The notes: generated from the sequence alone by a model not told the origin. DNA of 64,000 bases from Aplysia californica (GCF_000002075.1 NW_004797271.1:2714488-2778487); one strand, 5' to 3'; positions 33,480-45,259 are shown, counted from the stretch's first letter. Program-made: numbers and translations.

Positions 33480-34000
33480 CACTATTTAGGCCACCTGTGA
33501 CTAAAGGGGAGTAATCACCGGTCCACCAATCTTTAAAAAACCCTACTTGTTTCACTACAGTGACCACAGGGTCCACCTGTCCTAAAACCTAGTATTTCGC
33601 TAGGTAGTTAGTAGGTAGACACTAGACCTTGGGTCCACCTTAAATCTACTTATTTCACTACGTTGACCCCAAGCTACACCAATCCTTAATTAAAGCTAGA
33701 TGTACTTATAATTTCACTACGTTGACCCCGGGCTCCACCAATCCTACTATAAAGAGATCTACTTATTTCACTATGCTGACTCAGGGGTCCACCTATTCTA
33801 AAATTAAACCTACTATTTCACTACGTTGACCCAAGGGTCCACCAATCCTTAGTTAAACCTATATCTGCTTATTTCACTTCGGTGACTCCTGGGTTCAAAT
33901 ACATATCCTAATACCTAAAACCTAGTATTTCGCTAGGTAGACCCCGGGGTCCACCTCTCCTTTTGGCTAGATAGACCTCGTGGTCTACCTATCCACTTCC
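33480..34000. repeat. Tandem array, ~60-bp unit with TATTTCACTACGTTGACCC
   Basis: Seven or eight degenerate units carry TATTTCACTACGTTGACCC, then GGGTCCACC, AATCCT and AAACCTA. Units differ at many sites, so the array is old. It is the left subterminal part of the 33427-37513 element. Confidence 0.8.
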
Positions 34001-34294
34001 TTGATAATAACTGAAAACAATACAGTTGTCCTGAATACTATAGTGAAAAAAAGTGTGTGGGGAAAAAAAAAGATAATGAAGTAAACTATAATTTGTCAAA
34101 AAAATTGCAAGTGCAAGTGAAGATCATAAGATAATTTTGTTATTTCCTGGTAATCTTTACACGGTATATGTTCCTGTGGGCGTACTACTAGATCTATGTC
34201 TCTGAAGAACATTTTGTTTGACTTTATAAGCTTTTTTAAAAAATGTACTTGAAAGCATAAATTATGGTTTCACACAAATGTATGCACAATACTT

Positions 34295-34530
34295 CTGTCC
34301 CCGTAGAATTATGCAAATTTAGAAGGCCAAATTATACACAAAAAAGCAAAATTATGCTAAAATTATGCAAATTACCATAACACCATTCGCTACTTGTTTT
34401 GCACTTTTTCAACGCGAAGTTTCATGATTTTCATGTTTTATGTACAGGAAAATTGAAAACGGAACATATCAGTATCAGTAGATCTACATGTAATTTGTTG
34501 TGTATTTGTAAAAGAAAACAATCCACATCC

Positions 34531-34567
<37 letters not shown>

Positions 34568-35520
34568 ATAAAAAATAATAATCTCTGTAACTTTCAGCTG
34601 TATATCTAGATCAAAGATAGTAAATAACAAGATGGGCCACTCAACCAAAAAAAGTGTCCGCAGGAAGTTCGCTCTTTGCTTCAGATGGCGCTGCAGTCTA
34701 TTTTGAAGCTCTCTTTCGTTTTTCCAGAAGAAGAATAGGAATAGCACCTCCTTGCGTGCGCAGATCGACTGCTGTTCATCAGCAGTTCGGGTTCGTTCAG
34801 TGCGGAGTTTTAGGTTTTTTATATTTTAATGACCTCTCGCCTTTCATTCTAAAGTCAAATTAAACGAAGAAAACAATCACCCTTCCCTCCGGAAGAGGTT
34901 TTTTGTCAGCGTAACCATTAAAAAAAAGCGTTCTTCCGAAATTCATTCAAAAACTTGCTAGTTTCACTTTAATTTTTTTAACTCAAGTAGGATAACTCTG
35001 TTCGCAAAAGGTGCGCTTTTGCGAAGAGGGCGCCATCGAATTTTGAGGACACTTTTTTAATTGGCTCAAAGAGAGAAGTGGCCCCTCTTGTTATGTAGAC
35101 TCTTTGTCTAGATCTAGATCTAGATCTATAGAGGACAGAAAAACGTTAAAAAAAATAAAATTAAAAACGACATCTGGACCTCTGATGCTGGCACATTACT
35201 AAAACCAGGGACACCTGTCAAACATGAAACATCAGCAGACACGAGAACAACAACTTTTGATGGATTGGAATTGGAAAATTGAACATGCTCAAGGAACAAA
35301 ATCAAAACTCATAACCAAGATCTTCTAACAAGGGAAATAACAAACTTTTCACTTAAATGAGACTTATTACGGTGATTACGTCCCTTTAGTCACATGCGAG
35401 ACGTCAATTAACTGTTTTGTGAAAAAAAAGGAAAAACCGCGAATAATCCTAAATTATGCAAATGTTGCAGAATTACGCGAAAAAACCCGGCCGCACAATC
35501 GCATAATCCTACGGGGACAG
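34295..35520. mobile_element. TIR element with 6-bp target duplication, nested
   Basis: ATACTT flanks both sides (34289-34294, 35521-35526). Ends: CTGTCCCCGTAGAATTATGC and the inverse CTGTCCCCGTAGGATTATGC. The interior (1226 bp) holds an A-run and an AGATCT run but no coherent ORF. A related worn end (ATTATGCRAA words, CCACAGGGACAG) is at 38590-38755. Superfamily uncertain. Confidence 0.7.
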
Positions 35521-35670
35521 ATACTTTGAAAAAAAAAAAAGATAAGGTCATTGGGTTTTTTTGTGAGGAATCCGTTTTACATTGAGAAAAGCGCTAAAAA
35601 CAAGTTTTAAAATTTTTAGAATACCCATAATATTAGGAAATTACTCCCTAGTTGGCTTACCCTTTAATTA

Positions 35671-36694
35671 GGTACCAGAAACTAAATTTTCAAACTAGCT
35701 GTATGCCAAATTTATCTGTTCCACTTGAAAGGCCTATATCCACTGAGCATTTTGGTACCATTCTTTAACCCCTCCGTCAATTTTTAAGAAAATGGTAGTT
35801 GTTTAAAATTTGATCAAATTTGTTAAAGTCAGTCACTGGCTGCAACCCCATGTTTGACAGACAATAAAGAAAGTACCGAGCGCACTAAACATCTCCACAT
35901 TAACAGAGTACAATCACTATAACAAATATATTATATTATTATGGAGCCTAATTTTTTTCAAGACTGTGAGATCTTTTCAAATCAGTATTTTATCGCCTCA
36001 AACACGATGATCTGTCGTTATTTCGACAAAAACACCGAGAGTTGACCCGGCGGCGCCGCACCGGTCCCCGCGGCGAGCGAGTCGGCTCTATATACTGTAG
36101 TGTACCCCGCGTGCGGGGTTACATGCTTTCTGAGACTCGCGGAAGGATTGATAAAAGATAATTCCAAGTTAATTATTTTAATCTAATAGAAAATAAACTG
36201 ATCTTTTAATTTATATCTTTTATAAGTCGGTATTTTACATATTTTGTGTAAAAAGGATCTTTAAACTTTTTGACGGTATTTTTAAAAACTTTCTATAAAG
36301 ACGCCAAAGGCTAAACTTATATCACGGGAAAGCATGTTTAAAGCTCTACATGTGTACAGATCTCCGCCAATGAAAAGACGGTATTTAATCATCCCTCGTT
36401 CCGCGAAGCATTTGAATGCACGCGTGTCAATTTTTCAACCGGCCGACCTCGCATTCCGACCGCGAGGGGCTTCGCTTTCGTCGGCGATTCTCCAGCTCCT
36501 TATAATCGGACATACATGTATAAACAACTTACACCATTGTAACGAGGAAAAGCTGAACTTTTACAAGGTGTACGGCGTTTGGTGTTTTATAGCGAAAGAA
36601 CAAAGAAAAAGCGATCGGAATTACCCCGATTTTACCGATACCACGCGGTCGGAAGGCCGCGAGTGCCCGCGAGGCCGTGTTTACGCTACCTACT
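35671..36694 (+). repeat. Unclassified repeat family R, copy 2
   Basis: Full-length match to copy 1 at 21605-23690 (inverted) and partial match at 11718-11867. It runs from GGTACCAGAAACTAAATTTT to GTTTACGCTACC. It has a GC-rich centre near 36050-36125 including CTATATACTGTAGTGTACCC and an open frame of 138 codons with [11 protein letters not shown] and WCFIAKEQR. No known protein domain was recognised. Confidence 0.65.
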
Positions 36695-36989
36695 TTAATA
36701 ATCATCAGAAGTTAAGAAAAACAAAAGAGAATGATATAGGATTAGTCTAAATATGACCATTATTAACAGTAAAGATATTTCCCATTTTGTCCGATTATCC
36801 TTGTGGGTTATTTTTAAAATCACCCAGTACTGTACCTCAAAAAGTACAAAAAGAATATTTCTGTGACTTTGTATAGAGGTGTTTGTGGTTGAGTTCTTTG
36901 TAAAATTCTTAACAAAATAATGTACATTTGGACCGTACAACTGAAATAGACACTCACGCACATAATCACATTCACACACTTACACACCT

Positions 36990-36990
36990 T

Positions 36991-37063
<73 letters not shown>

Positions 37064-37174
37064 CAACATACAAACACACTATTACATTACTCTCTCTCTA
37101 TCTAGATTTCTCTCTTACCACAACCACACACAAAACAAACGCATACATACACACCCACCCACCCACTCACTCAC

Positions 37175-37258
<84 letters not shown>
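36990..37258. repeat. (AC)n microsatellites
   Basis: Two AC tracts (about 36990-37078 and 37165-37257) separated by AC-rich sequence; they produce His-Thr and Cys-Val frames only. Confidence 0.95.
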
Positions 37259-38334
37259 CTCCTACCCTTGGTCCACTTTTCATTCAATATCTTTCCTCTA
37301 TTGTGAAATAATCCCCCGCATGAAATAAAAAGATCTGTAGAATCTCGATCTTCTTGCGAATCCATGGTTAGTTCAAGAAATCTGCTATATATGTGGCCTA
37401 AATAAGGTAAGGGAGGGGGGGGGGGGGTTAGCTTATTTAGGCCATATGTGGCCTAAATAAGGTTAGGGAGGGGGTTTAGCTTTAGGCCATATGTGGCTTA
37501 AAAAAGGTCACCCGTAGATCAATTGGCTTTCACTCTCCACAGACAAACCCTGTTATACTAACATACTATATACTCCTACCTTTGGACGAGTACATATATG
37601 TTTTTGGCGGTACAGTGCGTGTCGCATTCAACGAGGTTGCCGGAACCGGCTTGTTGGCTAAAGTAAAGATAGGAGACAAGTTATTATTATTATACACATG
37701 TATTACTGTTACACGATGTACCAATACCAGAAATTAAATCAGTTGTTCCCCCTGATGACGAAAATCTCAAACAGCATCAGTGTGCGCGTGTTTGAGCTGT
37801 GTTCTGACCGTCATTTCTCCATTAAATTTTTTTTTCTTCCGAGCACTTCTCGTGTGGAAACATACCCTCCCACATCTAGGCCTAGGCCTAGATCTACATA
37901 AAGTAAAGTAGTAGTAGTAAAGGCGGGAGCTTGGATTTTTTTATCCGGGGAAGGAAAGAAAATAGAAAAAAAATGAAGGTCTCGATCTAGACATATCCAT
38001 CCAGACTTCATCCAGTTTCACACAGCCTGCATCGCGTTCCTACCCACCCACACTCATCTCTACCGTAAGCTAACCCTTGCTCACCCTCTTGGCTTTGTGG
38101 CCCATATTACGAGGCACACTAGATCTAGCCATACAATGTGTTAGGAATCGAAGATGGGCCTTGTGCTTCCCTTGAGATGGAAAAAAAGGAGAAAAATTCT
38201 TCGCTTTTGGGGCTGCTAATTGCTTTTATTTGGTTATCGCGACCTCGTTGAACGCGACTTCGGTCTGTTTGCAACCTTGTTGGAGCAGACGTATATTTAC
38301 GAAGAGATATAGAGGAAAAAATCGGGGATTAAGA

Positions 38335-38472
38335 CGGGGTGTCCACTACGGATGGGATCGGCCGATCGGGCCGATCGCCCGACTCGATCGCCTCAAAAAC
38401 AAACGTGTTTGTTTTCAGTTTCAGGCGATCGAGTCGGGCGATCGGCCCGATCCAGCCGTAGTGGGCACCCCG
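38335..38472. mobile_element. Snap-back MITE-like palindrome
   Basis: Two arms of about 60 bp, CGGGGTGTCCACTACGG... and ...CCGTAGTGGGCACCCCG, are nearly perfect inverted copies around a short AAAACAAACGTGTTTGTTTT centre. No clear target duplication. Confidence 0.75.
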
Positions 38473-38828
38473 TATAAGGATTGCCTCGTTGGAGCCGACT
38501 TCTCGTTGAATGTGACCTCGTTGAATGCGCCACCCACCCACTGTTTAACTTATCTGTCCCCGCTCCTTGCCCCGCGGTTTTATGCACACACAAAATTATG
38601 AAATTATGCAAACTGAGCCCAAAAATGTGAAATTATGCGATTCTGTTAATTTTTAACAAAGAGTGATGACGGAAAATAATCAGAAATAATGCCAAAAAAA
38701 TCAAATTTTGCTAAATTATGCGGGTTGCATAAAACCACAGGGACAGACTTATAATACAAATGGCCTAGCTTGCCTCGATACATGCGCAGGGGAATAACGG
38801 GTTGCAACCAACTACATGATAACACATA

Positions 38829-40152
38829 CAAGAGGGGTTCAATAAGTCTTTTGTCTGGGTATGAACTTGAAGGAATCATTATCATGGTAGAGTAATGAAA
38901 TTACGCCAGCCTTTAGACAATTTCTTTTAACACCCCAAGCAAATTTTCGGGAAAATATGACAATAAATATTAATAAGGCACTAGATTTAGTAAACGTGTT
39001 CGATGCAACCGTGCACAAAAACGTTTAATTTTTCTTTGCTGAAGCTGTGCCATGGAGCCTGTTGAATATCGACCAAGTATCAAGTTTTTACTTTTACACT
39101 TGCAAGGAAAATCCGCTTCGGGCATTTTTCAGGAAATTCAAGTTAATGGTTACAAAATTAATGTCCTCGTTATAATACTGTGACTTACTGAGTAAGAAAA
39201 TTCAAATCTGGATCCATGTCTGTGATGGATGAAGATCGTGAAGGGCGCCCATCCTTTGTGGTAACTGAAGAGAATGTATCCATAAGGAAGAAACTGGTCT
39301 TAAACAGCTGTCAAGTGAAACGGGAATCAGTGTAGGGTCAATTGAAACGATTCTCAATTACCATCTTGAGGAATAAAGTGTCTGCGCGGTGGGTACCCCG
39401 ACTTTTGACAAGTGAGCAAAAGAAGCAGAGGGCTGAGTCCTGCAAAATTCTCCCTCGAATTGAGTCTAATGATATAAATTTCTTTATAAACATGGATTTA
39501 TCGTTTTGATCAAGAACAAAAATTGCCCTCCATGCAATGTAAAACCCCTTCTTCTCCCTCACCAAAGAAGGCAAAGGCAACACCGTCAAATGGAAAGGTC
39601 ATGTGGTCATGTTTCTGGGATTGTGAAGGTATCATCATGACTGACTACCTGGAAAATTGAAAAACAGTCACAGGTGACTACTATTCGGGTTTGTTGATAA
39701 AGCTGCGGTCCGAGCTAGTGAGAAAAAGGCGTGGAAAACTCCGTAATGGTGTCATCCTCCTACTGCCTGACAACGTCCCTGCGCACAGGGCACAACACAA
39801 ACAGTCCAGACAGAAGAACTCTGAACAGTTCGGCTTTGAAATCCTGCCACACCCAACATATTCACCAGACCTAGCCCCTTCAGACTTTTTTCTGTTTCCT
39901 AATCTTACAAAATCACTGAAAGGACGTCGTTTCCATGGCAACGAGGACGCCTTTGAAGCTGTGGAAGACTGGTCAGGGGCCCATTCTGGGTCATTTTTTT
40001 CTCAAGGACTTTTGAAAGTCAAAGTCAAAGAAAGTGGCAGAAATTTGTTATTCTGCATGGTGACTAGGAAGAGAAATGAAAGTATGTTAACAAAGCTTTT
40101 ATGTACCTTTATTCCTTCATATTTAGACAAAAGACTTTTTGAACCCCCCTCG
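38829..40152 (+). mobile_element. mariner element with decayed transposase
   Basis: TA at 38827-38828 and 40153-40154. Ends share GGGGTTCAATAAGTCTTTTG / GGGGTTCAAAAAGTCTTTTG; 1324 bp is a normal mariner length. The transposase start is at 39052 (MEPVEYRPSIKFLLL). A C-terminal block is open at 39691-40194 (VRKRRGKLRNGVILL, PDNVPAH, LPHPTYSPDLAPSDFFLFP, LKGRRFHGNEDAFEAVEDW). Frames break several times between, so it is inactive. Spacing of the last two Asp is three residues longer than the usual D34D. Confidence 0.9.
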
Positions 40153-40540
40153 TACATGTATATAATTTGTACTGCTCCAGCTATACTTTATTGACTTTAT
40201 ATAATCCAAATTAAAAAGAAGTTTGGCAGTATAAATCAAGGACCATGTAGATATAAACGTACATTTTTGTTTGTATTTTTCACCCAATTCTCATCAATCC
40301 TTGATTCACCTTAGATCTGTCAAGTAAAATGTAGACTTGAGTTTGACTAGTTTGAGTCCTCATCATACAAAGACCCATGGGGAATGGGCACCCACCAGCC
40401 TCTTGGTCAACAGACTGATAGTAGTGATACATCTGGCATATTTTGCCGGATGGCCGAGGTGGCGCGGTTGCTTTGAAGTTTCTCCAGGCCAGGTAACTTT
40501 ATAAAATTTCATTCCAGTTTTTTCTTTTTTTCCCTTTTTT

Positions 40541-41046
40541 TGTGTAAGTGTTTTACGGCGCTCGCAACTGCATAAGGTCATATGAGCACGCGGGACACAC
40601 CTAATACTTTTAGTTGGTAGGAAATTTTGAATTTTGCCCCGGTGGCGGCCGAAGCCTACTCTTATTAATTTTAGACCACCAAGGGATTTTTAACGTGCGC
40701 AACTTGCTCACGGACCCTCCGAGATTTTTTTTCCCTTGTCCGAGAAGGCTAGGTGTAGATCTTTCCTACCAGAAGATCAATTGTGTGGCAGAAAGACAGC
40801 TGTAAGAAGGAGCCAAGGAGTAGCAGTAGAAAGGCTGCAGAAAGAGTCAGGAGCCCAGAGGAGGGGGCAATGGAGGTGAGAGGGTGAGGGCAGAAAGAGG
40901 AGACGAAAGCAGACGACAGAATATTGCTAGAGAGCAGGAAAGGAGGTGATCGGAGACAATTTTAGAGAAGAACATTTTTCGGTGGCTACCCGGATTCGAA
41001 CCCGGGACCTTTGAATGAGAGGCCAACACTTTAATCTCTAGGCCAC
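40541..41046 (-). mobile_element. tRNA-derived SINE, nearly full length
   Basis: On the minus strand: A-box GTGGCCTAGAGATTAAAG (41046-41029), B box GGTTCGAATCC (41002-40992), body GTTGCGCACGTTAAAAATCC and CGGCCGCCACCGGGGCAAAA, tail GCTCATATGACCTTATGCAG. The first bases run into an assembly gap. Confidence 0.85.
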
Positions 41047-41215
41047 NNNNNNNNNNNNNNNNNNNNNNNNNNNNNNNNNNNNNNNNNNNNNNNNNNNNNN
41101 NNNNNNNNNNNNNNNNNNNNNNNNNNNNNNNNNNNNNNNNNNNNNNNNNNNNNNNNNNNNNNNNNNNNNNNNNNNNNNNNNNNNNNNNNNNNNNNNNNNN
41201 NNNNNNNNNNNNNNN
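41047..41215. other. Assembly gap (169 N)
   Basis: N run between the SINE head and an AC microsatellite (41216-41290), both hard to assemble. Confidence 1.
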
Positions 41216-41283
<68 letters not shown>

Positions 41284-41399
41284 ACACACAAAAGCTCTAA
41301 AACTCAGTACCACCACGACATGCATAAATTAAAAAAAAACAACCAAAAACTGACAGATATTATTATTTCAGAGATATAGAGTTCCAGCATTATAAATAT

Positions 41400-42900
41400 C
41401 CTGAAAAACATTGTCTTCATCTTTGATTTAGATCGATCAATGGAAAGAGACATTTAAACATCTCCAAATCCAAATTGTTCATAAATTTTGGGGCACAGGG
41501 GGAAAAGGCCCTTTTACCCAACATTGTTCTGGACCTAGGCATGCAGAGCTGATGGTCATTTGAAGATCTTAAATTACAAGATGGTGCATACATTTCCATA
41601 AGTTCTGAAACTGAAAGGTTATTTGGTGAGCACTGATGTAAAGTTCTTTAAAGCATGCACACAATTTTAAATTCAATGTGCTCTCTCACTGGCAACCAAT
41701 GAAGGGTTTTCAAAATATCATGAGCATAGTCTGAAAATTTTCTCAAAGTTACAAGTCTTGCCGCCCTGTTTTGAATCTTTTGGAGTCTGGCAAGCGTAGA
41801 ATCTGGAATGACAAAAAGAAGGGAATTACAATAATCAAGGTGACTTAAAATAAAAGCATGAACAATAATTTTTGTTGTATTTTTTTTCAATAAATGTTCT
41901 TATTCTGCCTATGTTTCTAAGATGGCAGAGCATGGTTTCACAAATTCTAGTGACGTGCGTTTTCATGGAAAAATCAGGGTCAAAATAAAAACCAAGATTT
42001 CGTAAGGCACTTATTGATTTTTCCAACATAACAGTTGTATTGCCTAGATCCAAACTCTCAAATTGTACATTTGTTCTTAACACTTTTGCCTCACAAGGCT
42101 CATATAGTAAAAACCTTTGCCATCAAAGGCAAAGGCATTTTGGGGAAAATCCAAAGAAACGGGGAGGGGGTTAAACATCGTCGATCAGCGAGATGTGGTG
42201 GCAAAGTGTTAAGTGATTTGTTCCCGTTAACATTATTTTTGTTATGTTTTCGTTAAGTTTAAGTTTAATGTCAAACATCCGGTCTTTGATATCTTGAAGA
42301 CAGTTTTGAAGGGTTGAAATCTGTTGATCTTCTTCTCCCCGGTTGATTGGTATGTACAGATGGGTGTCATTGGCTTACACGTGATGTTCTAATTTATGTT
42401 GCCTAACAATGTCAGACAATGGAGTTGTGTAGAGTAAATAACACAGGTCCAAGGACTGAGCCTTGAGGGGGTCCAAAATGAAGCTGAAATGACGATGATC
42501 TCACGCTGCCAGCCTCTGATGTACGATTACCATGAGAAGATGTAAATTGAACTGATTGGGATCGGTCTTGAGATAGGATTCCAGCCATTTGAGTGCTGAT
42601 CCTCCGATGCCGTGGTATACTCTGAGCCGCTGCAAATAAAATGTCTTGATCGATGGTGTCAAACACTGCACTCGGGTCAAGCAAAATAAGGGCTGTACAC
42701 TGTTTTTGATAAGCGTATCGGATGATGTCGTTGTGTACTCTAAGGAGGGCAGTCTCTGAGCTGTGAAATTCTCTATAGGCTGATTGAAATTTGGCGGCAA
42801 GACCCTCGGTTGAAAGGTAGTTCTTATGCATAATTCTGAAACATTTGCATAATTTGAGATTCCCTGCGTTTTTTCATGTTTTTGAATAAAATGTTTCAAA
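41400..42900 (-). pseudogene. LINE reverse transcriptase fragment (CR1/L2/Jockey-like)
   Basis: Minus-strand blocks in order: FQSAYREFHSSETALLRV, ALILLDPSAVFDTIDQDIL, FGPPQGSVLGPVLFTL, SALRNLGFYFDPDFSMKTHV, AFILSHLDYCNSLLFVIPDS, RAARLV..LHWLPVREHIEFK and RAFSPCAPKFMNNL. They follow the RT_1 order from palm to C-terminus. The catalytic YVDD segment falls in an open gap, and frames change at least three times. A TTAA-flanked element at 42081-42208 interrupts it. The 5' half is missing. Confidence 0.85.
42081..42208. mobile_element. piggyBac-like MITE (TTAA) inside the LINE
   Basis: TTAA at 42077-42080 and 42209-42212. Ends CACTTTTGCCTCAC and the inverse CACTTTGCCACCAC; 128 bp. TTAA duplication is typical of piggyBac. 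Confidence 0.75.
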
Positions 42901-43409
42901 AAACAATTTAACGCCTCGCCATGTGACTAAAGGGAAGTAATCACAGTAATAGGTCTCATTTAAGTGAAAAGTTTGTTATTTTCCTTGATAGTGGTTTTTG
43001 TTCCGTGAGCATGTTCAATTTTTGAGTCCTTATTAGTGTTAGTATTAGAATTAGTAGTGTATGTTATTAATCCTATCCGTACGTCGTGTTTTACTATCGT
43101 ATCCATACGACGTGGGGAACTCTGTGCCACCACTTTCCAAAGTGGAAATTTACTCGTTAATCCGACCCTAGGACTACGATTTGCATAGAAGTCTGCCAAA
43201 ATGCTTTTTTGAGAAATACTGATAGTTTCAAAGAGACCTTCGAACTAGAAGTATTCTAAAATGTGAAGAATACAAGGGGGGGGGGGGGGGGAAACAAAAT
43301 GACCCCAGGGCGCACAACCACGAGCACACACAGTGCACAGCATCCACTCAGCAGAATGATATCTCCTTTCTCCAACACACTGCGTACTAGCACTCATATA
43401 CAATGTATA

Positions 43410-43411
43410 TG

Positions 43412-43466
<55 letters not shown>

Positions 43467-43472
43467 TATAGG
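43410..43472. repeat. (TA)n microsatellite
   Basis: Alternating TA with one TATG break. TA-rich DNA next to it took the TA-targeting element that starts at 43501. Confidence 0.9.
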
Positions 43473-43500
43473 CCTGCATGTGTACATTATATATAATATA

Positions 43501-44303
43501 TAGTCGAACCTGTGTAAGACGGCCACCCATTGTCAAGGAGAAAAGTGGCCGTCTTAGGCAGGACTGATCAAGATGAAGAAAACATTAAACCATTCCTTTC
43601 TGAGGTCCCAACCGAAGGTAGCCGCATTGTTGTTGTTGTTGCTGTTGTTGTTTTTGTTTTCGCTGGGTTTTATTTAGTAATACAAAAAAAAAATTGCTGC
43701 TTTTGTGCAATGGTTACAATAAAACGAAATGTGTCAGATAAGGAGGACCGAGTGCTATGGCAAAACGTACACGTATTGCCACCACGCGGAGAACGAGCGA
43801 CGCTTCTGTTACAAGTTCATGTTGACGTCCATCGTTACTTTGTAACAGACTGGGTAAACAGTGACCACTCATCTTATTTACGATTAGTGTATGAGTTCTG
43901 GGTGGGGCTTATGGGTTAAGAGGGATCACACGCTTCCCTCACCAGCAGCTGAAAATGTGTTACAGTACTGTTACCTATTGGTCAACAGTGGGAGGGGCCT
44001 ACATAACATGATCGGTTGGAGGGACTATCCTAACAATAACGACAGGTGATTGGATTATGACGGCTCGCCCACAACGCCAGGGGCAAATGCATGATTTATG
44101 ACAAAACGTAATGGAGTCGCTTAGGCGGCCGTCTAAGACAGGTGCTATTATTTGGTGTGATAGGGGTTGTGTGTTGAAATATGGTGGCTGTGGCTGCGTT
44201 GGACAGGTGCCCATTCTACACAGTTAAATTATACAGAAAAAACGCAAGAGGGGAAATGGAAAGTGGCCATTTGTACGGGTGGCCGTCATGGCAGGTTGGA
44301 CTG
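43501..44303 (+). mobile_element. CAGTCRAACCTG element, copy A
   Basis: TA-flanked (43499-43500, 44304-44305). Left end TAGTCGAACCTGTGTAAGAC, right end inverse of CAGTCCAACCTGCCATGAC; 803 bp. Subterminal GACGGCCAC words repeat in both arms. It has a 129-codon frame (43530-43919) with a hydrophobic run and FVTDWVNSDHSS, shared with copies B and C. Confidence 0.85.
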
Positions 44304-44499
44304 TATATATATAAAGAGAGAGATAGAAAGAGAGGAGACTCCACCCTGAAGCCTCCATTTTCTCTGCTCTGCGGAGGCCACTGCCTGACCCCGCAGAAAA
44401 TTCCCCTAATATGTACATCTTTCCTTATCGGATCCTTGCGGACTTTCTGTCTTGCATCACCACTCTTACAAACTATACACTCGTACATCCAAAAATAGT

Positions 44500-45250
44500 A
44501 AGGTTACAACAAAAAATACACCCTTTGACTGAAACCTGAAAAAATATCGTGTTCGCATGGCTACCTAGCCATGTTGGCATCCGGGAAAACGAGCAGGTGG
44601 ATCTCCTGGCAAAGGAATCCTTGTCCCTTCTGTTGGGATCAACGACGAACACTCTCCCACAGACTGACTTTTAAAAAATAGTAAAAAAACTATGCCTCCA
44701 GTCTGTGGGAGATATATTGGAAGAAACAAACACCAAACTTCACAACATCATGATCAAACTGGGACCACGAAAACTTTCGGGCATCTACAGAAGAGGCGTA
44801 GTCATTTTTACTCAATTACGCATCGGACACACCTGCCAGACACATGAATACCTCCTTCACGGAGATGAAAAACAATTCTGTGTCAGATGCGACACAGATT
44901 TCACGATTAGTTCGGATTAGGCACATCTTAACAGAATGTCCAGACTTTGAAGAAACCCAAAGGAAATATTTTAAATGCAAAAAAATTGCAAGATCTGTTC
45001 TCCGTCCTTGATCTCAACAGAATTCTCGATTTTATGAAGGCCTCGGCCTTTTGGTAGATAGCGTTATTTTAAATATGATTTAAATTGTTATTTCAAAACT
45101 GAGATTTTACTACAAATTTTAAACATTTTAATCGAAATATTGACCTAAACTAAGCCGTGCTGTGAACTGTTGTGAATGCAACTAACTTGTGTTTTGTGTG
45201 CTCATATTACCTTATGCGAGCGCCGTAAAACCCTTACTAAACTAATATAA
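44500..45250 (+). pseudogene. LINE 3' end: RNase H and C-terminal region, with tail
   Basis: FAWLPSHVGIRENEQVDLLA (about 44550-44610) is the RNase H motif of non-LTR elements (I/CR1-type). It is followed by IGHTCQTHEYLLHG, CVRCDTDFTI and ECPDFEETQRKYF, the Cys-rich C-terminus, in two frames. The 3' UTR ends in GCTCATATTACCTTATGCGA, GCGCCGTAAAACCC and TTACTAAAC, matching the SINE tails in this window. Truncated at the 5' end. Confidence 0.8.
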
Positions 45251-45259
45251 ATATATATA

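Larger units (their letters stand above)
33427..37513. mobile_element. 4.1-kb composite element with 9-bp target duplication
   Basis: GTAGATCAA lies at 33418-33426 and 37514-37522. The ends read GGGAGTGCTTATTTAGGCC and, inverted, GGGTGACCTTTTTTAAGCC, each running into CACATATGGCC. The right end has three partial copies of the palindromic word TTATTTAGGCCATATGTGG (37384-37500). Inside are a tandem array, the element at 34295-35520, family R copy 2 and AC microsatellites. No transposase is seen. The class is probably Mutator-like, by duplication length only. Confidence 0.65.

Noticed and set aside
35671-36694. Family R considered as an LTR because of a TATA-like word and repeat pairing
   Set aside because: The copies are inverted and far apart, no primer-binding site or polypurine tract was seen, and no internal genes accompany them.
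36820-37365. His-Thr and Cys-Val frames
   Set aside because: Products of AC microsatellites.
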